Positions 55,402 to 64,000 of a stretch of 64,000 bases of DNA are shown here, piece by piece. The stretch's first letter is position 1. The number at the start of each line of letters is the position of its first letter. The stretch lies in the NCBI GenBank assembly GCA_013368445.1, contig JAACJO010000002.1:1674001-1738000 (forward strand). The letters run 5' to 3'. The stretch is from Leucocoprinus leucothites. Taxonomy: Eukaryota > Basidiomycota > Agaricomycetes > Agaricales > Agaricaceae. Below the pieces are notes generated by a model that saw only the letters and a list, made by a program, of their open reading frames with translations, searched no databases and was not told the origin of the DNA. The position numbers and the translations under genes were made by a program.

Positions 55402-58157
55402 ATGACTGCACCATCGCATTGGGTGGACCTTAAGGGTACCCCTCCACCGTCTTCAGACCCCATGAATATCGCCAACACTGAAACACGTGTCTCAATGTAC
55501 AAGCGCGACTGTTCGTCTTTGCCCACACTTTCAATCAAATCAACTAGGCACTCAGTCCTTGATGACGCCAAGTCTGCTGCTCCATCCAGAGCTGGTTCTG
55601 ATGAAGAAGAGAGCAGTGAGAGTGATTCTGATTCATCTGAATCTTCAACCCCTCCTTCCCCTATAATCACTCCCATTGCACTCTCCCGTGCAGCATCGCA
55701 TTCTTCCCTTAGAACTCCCCCTCCTCCCTCTTTGCATACTAAGCGAGCCCATACTCGTGATGTCCATCAAGGACTGGACACTACACCGAAAGCCGTTTCA
55801 AGAACTGCGTCAATGAGCGCATATGATGGCTTCAAATCACCTATTCCTTTCCATCCGTTTGGTGAGGGATTCTTAGGTGAGTTAAAAACCCTTGATCCTC
55901 TCAATTTGAACTCACATGGGGACTCATGGGGCAACCAAGAGGATGGGATTCTCAGAAATGGAGAACCTACCAATCGGTTCTTTGGACCCCCACCCACCTC
56001 AAGGCTGCCTCATGCGATCCATGGATCCGCTGAGTCAGCAAATGCCATGCCAACCAGCACTCCAGCTATCTTCTTTGCTGGTTCTTCTAACACCAATGAT
56101 GTCACACCTGATGTCACACATGATGTCACCAGTGACATCACTGCACAGCCGCAGGAGCCTAGGCCTGCACAGCCACATCTTCCAGATCTTAAGGATCCAT
56201 TAAACACTGCCACCGAAGAAACTGTTATCGTCGGTGAAGCTACCTACAAAGCGCTTGAGGCGCTTAAATATGCTACTAACTTCTTTAAGCATCGTGTTGC
56301 GCTGGGCTTACGGCCCGGTATGAAAGACCCAAGGGTTCCCCAAATGGGGGAACTGATCTATTGCCTACTCACAACTATGTTTGAAACAGGCTGGGACTGC
56401 TTGCCCATTAATGGCGAAAGCAGACTCACCATAGTCGATGTGCTGAGGCACTATTACAGCCTGCCTCCTGATATCCCCATGACAGACTCTTCTCCCCCCC
56501 CTAAGAGTAAAGGGAAGGGAAAAAAGGTACGCAAACCTTCTCCGTCTACCATCCCTACCCCCATATTTCCACCCAGCATTGTCATTGGGCAAACTAACCC
56601 CACAGTTCAGATCGATGACGAACGAATGAACATCGACCAAGCCCCTCCCATCGAGGGCACCCTTCCCCTCCCCCAGAATGACGTTATGTCTTCTGGTAAG
56701 GCATGTGACATTTCGTCCATGTCAGGCTCCCTACAGACAAGGAATGACATTACGTCTTCTAAGTCTGCCGGTCCTATTCATGTTTCCCGGGCCCCTCCTC
56801 CACCTTCCAGTCACATGATTCCTAGGAACGGGAATGGAAATTTCGAGTGCTCAGTTGGGCGCCCTTCTTCTGATGGCCAGGCTCAGCCATCAAGACCTAA
56901 CCCCAAGGGCACCTCTGATATGCCGCCCCCCATTCCCCCTCCTGACTGTAAGGCATCCACCAAACCCCTTACGGAACATTTCAACAAGAAGAATGTGTCG
57001 TTCGCTGACGCCGCCCAACGGGGTGCCCAGCAGGTGACTTCCTCTTCCAACTCCTCCTCTAACATCGATGGGGTTAAGATGCGAGAGATGATACTCACCT
57101 TCCCTGAATTATCATATGACAAAGTTCTCACCATGTACAAGGCAGGTTTTGGAAGCGCCCAATCTCAAGCACCCGAACCCTCAACCACAAGCGCCCCACA
57201 CGCTAAACCTAAAATGACTATGCATGGACCCACCTGTCATCAAGTCCTTATCCCTTTTGAGGGAAATATCATCGCTGATCGGATCAAAGACTTTAACAAG
57301 GCAGCCGAATTCTGTAACCGCAGTCTTACTGCCACTCAATCCAAACTTTGCATTGAATCAGTTCACAAATCGTACAACGGCATATCTATTGCTACCTCAG
57401 GTGTCACTTCCCCCGCTGACCTTGAAACCATTAAATCCTGGCTTAAAAAAGCTTGGCAATTAGGAGACGCCATTCCTATTGAGCCTCGTCTCCCACAATC
57501 AAATCATTCCTTAAAATTGTTGGCGTCCCTTATTGGGTAGCCAATTCTTCTAATCCTCTCTCTCCTGCATTTGTTGAACAAGCTCTCAGACAATCATCAT
57601 TGTTTAAAAATATTATCCTTGCCACCCGCCCTTGCGTCATGAAAGCCTCCCCAAAGTCGGACACTGCTGTTGTGTGGTTTGACATTTGGGACTCCCAAAA
57701 TGGTACTAAGGCCAAGACGTTGGTCAACCATACTGTTAACTTTGGCCGTCACATCGGAACTATCCGTGCTACCAGTATGCACCCTGGCATTGCACAGTGC
57801 AGGAACTGCTGGCATTGGGGTCACCCCACTCATGCATGTCATGCCCTCGGCATGCGCTGTCAAATCTGTGGTGGCCCTCACCACATTGAGAACCATCAAT
57901 CCATGGCCTGGTGTTGCAAGGCCAACCCCAAATCCAACCCCCCTCGTAACGCTACCCCTGAGGGCACTCCATGTCCTCACCTTGAGAACTTCAAATGCCT
58001 GAACTGCAAAGGCGATCATCATGCAAATGACACCAAATGTCCATTCTGGAGGAACAGGTTTGACCAAACCTGGCATTCTAACAAAGCCGCTGAATCACGC
58101 ACTGCACGTGCTGTCCGTGCTAATTCCAATTGCTCCGGTGGTGGAGTTGCTGTTTAA
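55402..58157 (+). pseudogene. LINE ORF1 (gag-like, CCHC zinc knuckles), one frameshift
   Basis: The first in-frame ATG is at 55402. About 700 codons stay open: an acidic Ser-rich leader, Pro-rich linkers, and the conserved IADRIKDFNKAAEFCNRSLT and TIKSWLKKAWQLGDAIP blocks. Near 57495 the frame changes and continues with KSFLKIVGVPYWVANSSNP, VVWFDIWDSQNGTKAKTLV and the knuckles CRNCWHWGHPTHAC, CQICGGPHHIENH and CLNCKGDHHANDTKC. It ends at the TAA at 58155. ORF1 proteins bind the element RNA. It is homologous to the ORF1 at 61776-63683 over the C-terminal half but has a different N-terminal part. Confidence 0.75.
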
Positions 58158-59795
58158 AATATGTCTGGTAAGAACAAGTCCATTTCTTCTGTTCGTATCT
58201 ATTCGCAAAATGTGGGATGCTCTTATGCCCTGGTTGATACTATACTTGAGTCCAAGAAGCTGGACTTCGATATCATCTTCCTACAGGAACCTCCATAGAA
58301 TCATATTCGAAAAGCACCCTCTACGACTAACCCTGAAGGAGATGATGTCATAGGTGCTCCTATTCACCCTGAGTGGCTGTGTATGGTTCGCCCTACCAAG
58401 CCTAATAACCCCCGACCCCGTACTTTGACTTATGTTCACATACGCCTACTTCACATGAGACCCATTCTTCGACAAGAGTGGGTCAACCATCATGACATAC
58501 AAATCTTGGGTTTATTCAACCAGGGTAACTATATTCATTTACTTAACATATACTCTGACTTGTCTTCATCGGCAATTAATTTCCTCTCAACAAACTTCAT
58601 CGACATCCCTAATATTATATATATGGGAGGTGATTTTAATTGTTGATCTCCAGAATGGGACCCTTCAGCTACTTACATCCCTATGTCCGCAACAACTCTA
58701 ACGGAGTTGGTGGACGGCTTCAATCTCACAAGGTCTACACTGACCATAATATCTCCTACTCATTTCTCTTCCATTGAAAGTCATGACAATTCGGTTATCG
58801 ATCTCATTTTTTGTGCTAACCATTCCATTTCCCATATTATCAACGCTAATGCAAGGCTTCCCTTGGATCACGCACCATTGATTATGGACCTTCCAATCCG
58901 CCCAGATTATATTAATTATAAAAAACACGTACTACCGAAAGATAGCGATGAAGAGACAGCTTTCATTTCCCAAGTCTCTGAGCATCTAGCGGCTCTTGAC
59001 TGTTCAGTCATTCATTCTACCTCTTGTCTGAACGATATTTCTGACTCCATTTCTCGAATCTTTAATGAATCTTGGAATACAAACTCTAAAACTGTATGGA
59101 TTACTAACTAGTTGAAGGAATGGTGGAACCCCCACTGTTCTGAGACTCTTCTTACCTACAGAAGAACAAAGGATCAAAATGACTGGCGAGCATTCAGAGC
59201 AGCTACCAGAGCTGCCAAATGCTCTTTCTTCGATGAACATATTCAAGAAATTGCTTCAACAAACAAATGACCCTGGGACCTTATGGAATGGGTCAAACAA
59301 CATAAACTCCCTGCTATTGAAGGTATCCGCTACCAAGGACAACCTTGTAATGATCTTCCAGATCTATGGAATGCACTACATTCATCATACAACTCAGCTT
59401 CCGGTTGACCGGTAAGCCCTAGCATTCTCAATGAAATAAAATCCCTTCCTCCCTGTTCCTGGGCCAACTTCTCCGCCCTTGAACTCACCAAATCCCTCTC
59501 TTCATGTACTAACTCTTCAGCACCCAGACCTGATCACGTCTCCTGGAAACATTTGAAGTCTATTGTTGCCTATAACGAGTGCCTCAAGAACATACTGCTC
59601 ATTGCTAATGCATGCGTACATCTTTCTCATTGGCTGAGTCACTTCAAAGACTCAGTCTCTATCATCATTCCTAAGCCGAATAAACCAGTCTATGATACAC
59701 TGAAAGCATTTCAACCCATTGTCCTACTAAACACTTTAGGCAAACTAATCGAGAAAATGATCGCCCGATGCATGCAATATGAAGTGGTATCTCTA

Positions 59796-59809
59796 GAAGT
59801 TCTTCACCC
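59796..59809 (+). repeat. Target-site duplication of insertion 1, left
   Basis: GAAGTTCTTCACCC here is repeated at 60269-60282. Removing 59810-60282 rejoins the RT reading in frame (EVLHP then NQMGGVIQ). Confidence 0.9.
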
Positions 59810-60268
59810 CTGGAAACACGACATCATATCCTGTGCTACTGCCCCCTATACCCCTTCTGCACTCAATGGGTGCAATGTGCTTTTCCACAGTACAAGTTCC
59901 TTGTTGAGTTCTTGAAAAAGAACCCGGCTGCTTTTGCCTTTACCAACCATGACATGCATCCACTGCCACCTCAAGCTACTGTGCCCACCGAACCAAATAA
60001 AGGTGAACTATACTCTTTTATTTCATCTCTTTTCTTCTCCTTTGAGTCCGATCTCTGTGTATGACACCTCCTTCAATAGTCTCTATTGAGTCTTTTCTAT
60101 GTTGCTGGACTAATCATGTATAGTCTCTGTCTTAAGCGGTCTTCGACCGCTTTGTGTACCCCAGCTTGCTGTAGTGTACTGTCTGTTTGTAATATTTAGT
60201 TGAAAGCAGACTGCAATCAAGCACTGCTATATAAATTCATTGATTTTTTTTTTTTTTAAAAAAAAAAA
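59810..60268 (+). mobile_element. Insertion 1: 5'-truncated LINE-like tail inside the LINE RT
   Basis: 459 bp flanked by the 14-bp duplication GAAGTTCTTCACCC and ending in a T run then an A run (60246-60268), as expected for target-primed reverse transcription. It carries a short open stretch, then a 3' untranslated part with a perfect 8-base-pair hairpin at 60134-60152 (AAGCGGTC, loop TTC, GACCGCTT). It belongs to the same family as the minus-strand tail at 54585-54920. No enzyme domains. Confidence 0.88.
60134..60152 (+). other. 3'-end hairpin of insertion 1
   Basis: AAGCGGTC-TTC-GACCGCTT, eight paired bases. It lies about 90 bp before the tail. Its counterpart in the 54585-54920 copy (54702-54720) keeps the pairing apart from one transition, so it may be the RNA structure recognised by the LINE RT. 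Confidence 0.6.
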
Positions 60269-60282
60269 GAAGTTCTTCACCC
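60269..60282 (+). repeat. Target-site duplication of insertion 1, right
   Basis: Second copy of GAAGTTCTTCACCC, directly after the A run. Confidence 0.9.
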
Positions 60283-61425
60283 TAATCAAATGGGGGGTGT
60301 GATCCAACGCTCTACTGAAGATACAGGGGTATTCCTTACCCATATTATTTGGGCCGGATGGGCCAAAGGTATGATCACTAGTGTCTGTACTTTTGATATC
60401 ACCCAGTTCTTCCCCTCTTTAAATCATGAAATCCTCACTAACATCCTATGATGCCAGGGGTTCACCCCAGAACTTGTGAACTTCTTTTCACATTACCTTA
60501 TAGGTCGTTCCACCCAATTCATGTGGAACACATTCCTTTCTGATGCCCATGATGCAGATGTTGGCGTAGGGCAAGGTTCTGCCTTATCTCCCATTCTATC
60601 CGCGCTCTATTTGGCACCTCTAATGTTCATGTTTGATCAACGTGCTCAACTACAATCTATTCCCTCTTCCCTTCTATCCTTTGTCAATGATGGGCTTTGT
60701 ATATCTCAAGCGAAGAACTACACTGACACTATCTCTTCCCTCAAATCAGCCTATTCCATCATTAACTCCATCTGCACTGATCTCGGACTTGTTGTTGAAC
60801 ATGACAAATCTGAGGTCTTTCACTTCTCCCATCATCACAATGATTCCAATCCTCCCCTTGACTTGTCCGATGTTGGCGGACCTCTTCTGCATCCCAAACG
60901 AATATGGTGCTACCTTGGCTTCTATTTCGATCATCGACTCTCATTTCAAGAACACGTTCGATACTATTCTACCAAAGCATTATCCACGGTGAAAGCCATG
61001 GGAATGCTAGGTAATTCCACCCGAGGCCTTCTTCCTCTCCAGAAACGCCTTCTTTATAGGTCTTGTGTCGTCCCTGTGGCAACGTACGGCTTCCATCTGT
61101 GGTATTTTGAAGGCGCTCATAACAAAGTGCTTCTCAAGTCCCTATCATCTATGCAGAGGTGCGTGGCTCTCTGGATCACAGGTGCCTTCCGCACTTCCCC
61201 TTCAGGTGGCATTGAAAGTATTGCTGGACTCATCCCAATCCACCTTCATCTTTGTAAATTAGCTATTTGTTCATTGTACCGAGTCTCTACTTTACCTTCT
61301 AATCATGCATTGCATACCCTCTTATCTGATTGTTTCTCTTTTAATGTTCCCCCTCATCCCCAATCACTTTGATTTATCACTCCAGCCAAAAAAGCTAAAA
61401 TCAAAGGCTCCCTTATTGATGTAGA

Positions 61426-61440
61426 TAATTCTCTTTCTTT
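61426..61440 (+). repeat. Target-site duplication of insertion 2, left
   Basis: GATAATTCTCTTTCT here is repeated at 63766-63780, on the two sides of the minus-strand retroposon. Confidence 0.88.
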
Positions 61441-61470
61441 TTTTTTTTTTTTTTTTTTTTTAAATCAAGT

Positions 61471-61489
61471 GCGACCCCGGAGGGGTCGC
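61471..61489 (-). other. 3'-end hairpin of insertion 2
   Basis: GCGACCCC-GGA-GGGGTCGC, a perfect eight-base-pair stem with a three-base loop, ten bases from the tail. It probably serves as the recognition structure for a trans-acting LINE reverse transcriptase. Confidence 0.65.
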
Positions 61490-61775
61490 CAATTTATAAC
61501 GCGGTGCGCGATAGCAGTCCACGCCCGACTATCTACTACATGGAACCGATACCGCTACCGACTATGCACAAGTAAACAGCCGGGAATATATACAAGTCCT
61601 GTCCGAGACAATACATGAATCAACAGCAGAAGGGGGCTAGGCATGTAACGAAATACAAAGAAAAGAAACATATACCGATATCACTGCATCTGAAGGCAGG
61701 CCTTGTGGTTGGTGAGAGCCCACCCAGCGACCGGCGATGGGTGGGGGATGATGCGTTGACACTAGGGAGCTCCCC

Positions 61776-63683
61776 CTAGGCCCGGGGCCAACCAGCAGAA
61801 CCAGGATGACTTTGCAGCCAATCCCGATCAAACCAGTGGCGCCAAAACGCGCACTTGCGGTCAGTAGCAGCATGTTCCTTGCCGCAATTGACGCACTTGA
61901 TATGGGGACAGGGTTCCCCAGCGGGTGTGGGCTGAATGGGGGGGTTGGCCTTTGGCGACCCCTTACAGCAGGAGGAGGTGGTGCGGTGATTCTTGGACCG
62001 ATGTGGCCCACCGCATTGTGAGCACCTGAGCGCACGGTTGCGACAGGTGGTGGTAGTGTGGCCCCAACGCCAGCATCGTTGACACTGGGGGGTTCCGGGG
62101 TGAGCGTGCGCGGCCTTGATCATGGACTGCACGCCGTCGAAGTTGAGGTATTTGCCGACCAGGCGCTTAGCGTTAGCGCCGGACTGAGAATCCCAAAGGT
62201 CGACCCAGACGGTGGCGGTGTCGGCTTTGGCGGAGTTGCGCATGATGCGCATGGAGGATACGTTAGCAAATGTCTCCTTGAAGGGAGACAGACACATACG
62301 GTCGGTGACGTGTTGCGGAGTGGTGCGGATGCCACTCGTGTAGTAAGGGACGTCCAGGATCTTGAGGTAAGACCTGGACCTGGGGCGTTTGGTCTTCAGC
62401 TCAAATGGGGCAGTGAAGGCTGAAGAGAGGGAGGATTCGATCACCAATGCATCAGCATCAGTGGCGATGGAGTTGGTGTACAACGAGATGGTGTCGTACG
62501 CCCGAGCAATGTTCTTGACACGGAGTGAGCTCTTCGCGCGAGTGAGGGAATCGTTGAGAAGGCGCATGGCCTTGTGATGGAGGTAGGTGATGTCACTGGA
62601 ACTGCCAGTGAAATCGAGGAAGAGTTGGCACCGGGTGGGGCCCGACGTAGTCATGCGGGGCTTCTTTGCGGAAGGCGCATCAGCGAGGGCGGCCTGATGC
62701 ATCGCGGCGACGCGATCAGGCTCGAGAGTGGGATGGGACTGGGCTAGCTTGATAAGCGCTGCCGCAGACGCTGGGGTATGGGCTACCTCAGCGAACAACT
62801 TCTTAGTCGCCGAGGGAGGGATGGGCGCTCGCCGGGCTTGGCCATCAAGCCTAACCTTAGGAGCGGGGGGCGCTTGGGTGGGCGCTTTGCCACTAGCGCA
62901 GGCCTTTGCAGGCGCCGGCTTGGGCGGTAGGGAGGGACGGGCCGGGGCGGGCCGACGATCTGGGGGGGGTAAGGTGGGCGCCTTGGGGGAACCCATGTTG
63001 ATGTCATGTGGACCCGCTGAGTCAGCGGATCCATGGGTCGCCTCGTGGACGACGCGCGTTGCTTTAGGGCCGGTCTCGGGCAGCCCACACTTGCGCCCGA
63101 GGTCGTACATTACATCCCCGAAATCGACCAGCCCGCGAGAGCTGAGCGAGTGCGAGGAGAGGGGGGCGCCGTCGAGTTCCAGCTCGTCAACAATGACAAA
63201 GGCTGCCTTAGCGAGGCAGGTGACGGCTGCGGAAGCATCCTCCTCCACGATGGAGGAGCAGGATTCGGCACAATCCTCTAGCCACTTGAGGAATGTCCGG
63301 AGGCTTGAGAGAGTGCGCTTTGGGGTGAGCTCCTTCTTCTTTCCCTTGGAGGAGGTCACTGATTCGGGCACGACAGGGGGAGGGTCGACAGGGTAGAAGG
63401 TGGTTCCACCGGCCGTGAAGGGTTTGAGTGGCGACAGAACGTCAGCCACTGGGGGAGCAACCGACGGTGACAGAACGTCAGCGGTCAGTTGGGAGGGGCC
63501 AGGCGACGAGACGTCAGCCTGGGGGGGACCGAAGAACCCACACACGTTGAGTGGGTTGTCGTAGGGGTCAAGGTGGTCGTCTTCGGCCATCTCGGCGATG
63601 TTGAGCTCGTCGTCAGAGACGGCGGACTCGGATTCGAACGCGGCAAACTGGTTTGCGGTAGCTTTAGACTTGCGCCTACCCAT
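61776..63683 (-). CDS. ORF1 protein of the ORF1-only retroposon (three Cys/His knuckles)
   Basis: Uninterrupted 635 codons from the ATG at 63683 to the stop at 61776. The N-terminus MGRRKSKATANQF is basic, then acidic. A Pro/Ser-rich region and an Ala/Pro/Lys-rich central part follow. The conserved C-terminal half begins CQLFLDFTGSSSDITYLHHK (residue about 380), with RSYLKILDVPYYTSGIR and ATVWVDLWDSQSGANAKRLV. Knuckles end the protein: CQRCWRWGHTTTTC (C-x2-C-x4-H-x4-C), CSQCGGPHRSKNH and CVNCGKEHAATDRKC. It should be an RNA-binding gag-like protein that coats element RNA. The role without an ORF2 partner is inferred: RT would have to be supplied in trans. Confidence 0.86.
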   Translation of the reverse strand: MGRRKSKATANQFAAFESESAVSDDELNIAEMAEDDHLDPYDNPLNVCGFFGPPQADVSSPGPSQLTADVLSPSVAPPVADVLSPLKPFTAGGTTFYPVDPPPVVPESVTSSKGKKKELTPKRTLSSLRTFLKWLEDCAESCSSIVEEDASAAVTCLAKAAFVIVDELELDGAPLSSHSLSSRGLVDFGDVMYDLGRKCGLPETGPKATRVVHEATHGSADSAGPHDINMGSPKAPTLPPPDRRPAPARPSLPPKPAPAKACASGKAPTQAPPAPKVRLDGQARRAPIPPSATKKLFAEVAHTPASAAALIKLAQSHPTLEPDRVAAMHQAALADAPSAKKPRMTTSGPTRCQLFLDFTGSSSDITYLHHKAMRLLNDSLTRAKSSLRVKNIARAYDTISLYTNSIATDADALVIESSLSSAFTAPFELKTKRPRSRSYLKILDVPYYTSGIRTTPQHVTDRMCLSPFKETFANVSSMRIMRNSAKADTATVWVDLWDSQSGANAKRLVGKYLNFDGVQSMIKAAHAHPGTPQCQRCWRWGHTTTTCRNRALRCSQCGGPHRSKNHRTTSSCCKGSPKANPPIQPTPAGEPCPHIKCVNCGKEHAATDRKCAFWRHWFDRDWLQSHPGSAGWPRA

Positions 63684-63765
63684 AGTAACGTAGATAGACG
63701 ATGTAAGAATGCCTCAGAACAAACACCAACTTTCAATGGTGGTGGTAAGAGGACAAGGAGGGATG

Positions 63766-63780
63766 GATAATTCTCTTTCT
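63766..63780 (+). repeat. Target-site duplication of insertion 2, right
   Basis: Second copy of GATAATTCTCTTTCT; the host LINE ORF2 resumes in frame here (DNSLSHLSDSFSLFTPE). Confidence 0.88.
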
Positions 63781-64000
63781 CATCTTTCTGATTCTTTCTC
63801 TCTATTCACTCCTGAATCCAAGCCTGGATCCCGTCTCATGGACATCTTTCCTGATTCCATTCACTTCCATCCTTGTAATCATTCGGACAAACACGAAATG
63901 TACAAACATGTATCGACTCTTGATTCTGTTTTCTCCTCTTCCTCATCTGATCGTAACTGTATTTTAGTTGTTACTGATGCTTCTGTCCCACTTGTAGGTT

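Larger units (their letters stand above)
61441..63765 (-). mobile_element. Insertion 2: young, intact ORF1-only LINE-like retroposon
   Basis: About 2.3 kb, with its 5' end at 63765 (CATCCCTCCTTGTCC... on minus), a single 635-codon ORF1, a 3' untranslated region of about 310 bp with a perfect hairpin (61471-61489) and a poly(A) tail (T run 61441-61461 on plus). It is flanked by the 15-bp duplication GATAATTCTCTTTCT. CpG is abundant and no stop interrupts the ORF, so it is much younger than its surroundings. It contains no endonuclease, RT or RNase H and no room for them; decayed copies A and B share the same ORF1-to-3'-end junction. Confidence 0.88.
55323..64000 (+). mobile_element. Tad1-like LINE (ORF1 and ORF2 with endonuclease, RT and RNase H), decayed, runs off the window
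   Basis: The 5' end CATCCTCCTTTCCCTCTA matches the 5' end of the ORF1-only elements (CATCCCTCCTTGTCC...). ORF1 ends at 58157 and ORF2 begins at 58161. ORF2 is interrupted by two later retroposons (59810-60268 and 61441-63765) and continues to the window end inside RNase H. The domain order (CCHC-type ORF1, apurinic-like endonuclease, RT, RNase H) fits the Tad1 clade of fungal LINEs. Several stops and at least one frameshift show that it is inactive. Confidence 0.82.
58161..64000 (+). pseudogene. LINE ORF2: endonuclease, reverse transcriptase, RNase H (interrupted, partial)
   Basis: The start at 58161 lies three bases after the ORF1 stop. The endonuclease reads VRIYSQNVGCSYALVDTIL, FDIIFLQEPP, IYMGGDFNC and ARLPLDHAPLIM. 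The RT reads VSIIIPKPNKPVYDTLKAFQ, VLLNTLGKLIEKMIA, CTFDITQFFPSLNHEIL, GVGQGSALSPILSALYLAPL and LLSFVNDGLCI; the usual Y/FxDD is FVND, one Asp short. The C-terminal part after the second insertion reads CILVVTDASVPLVG, an RNase H start with its Asp, and is cut by the window end. Stops at 58296, 58644, 59109 and 59268 are TAG or TGA. Confidence 0.8.

Noticed and set aside
62728..63396. 222-codon plus-strand open frame
   Set aside because: Antisense shadow of the GC-rich intact ORF1 of insertion 2.
1..64000. CRISPR arrays, prokaryotic operons, rRNA or tRNA genes
   Set aside because: Introns and gene content show a eukaryotic nuclear genome; I saw no spaced direct repeats of CRISPR type and no cloverleaf or rRNA-like segment by eye, though a tRNA could be missed without a scan.

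Overview
The window is a piece of a basidiomycete (Agaricomycete-type) nuclear genome. The genes are dense and carry many short GT-AG introns of about 42-60 nt. The recognisable proteins are typical of mushroom-forming fungi, and the transposon fauna (Tf1/sushi-like chromovirus, Tad1-like LINE, Harbinger-like DNA element, Copia gag) also fits. All exon models were built by hand from splice signals, reading frame and protein-family alignment from memory; no search was run.

Positions 1-35650 are gene-rich and CpG-normal. In order: the signal-peptide end of a secreted protein (-), an internally duplicated multi-pass membrane protein (+), an M50B-type metalloprotease (-), two tandem highly divergent histone H2A-like genes (+), the decapping activator PAT1 (+), a GT2-like glycosyltransferase (-), mitochondrial ribosomal protein mL44 (-), a permuted papain-fold-like protein (-), an F-BAR/DEP/RhoGAP protein of the RGD2 type (+), a seven-transmembrane protein (-), glycogen debranching enzyme (-), a makorin-like RING E3 ligase (-) and a SAGA Tada1/Hfi1-like subunit (+). 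These are mostly unrelated housekeeping genes rather than one pathway. Makorin and Tada1 share a 159-bp divergent promoter; the M50B protease and the first H2A-like gene share a 394-bp one.

Positions 35650-64000 are a nested transposon graveyard, CpG-poor except for one young insertion. A decayed Harbinger-like element carries a SANT-like DUF6818-type gene convergent with a DDE transposase fragment. Next comes a set of ORF1-only LINE-like retroposons. One of them is split by a complete 8.74-kb Gypsy element with 697-bp LTRs and a 5-bp target duplication; its primer site matches a self-priming (Tf1-like) mechanism. Then follow a Copia gag relic, a TTATAA-rich miniature inverted-repeat element and a 5'-truncated LINE tail. 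Last is a long decayed Tad1-like LINE that runs off the window and has itself been hit by two later retroposons, both with clean target-site duplications. The younger of these carries an intact 635-codon ORF1 and no ORF2.

The items most worth following are the tandem H2A-like genes and the multi-copy ORF1-only retroposon family.
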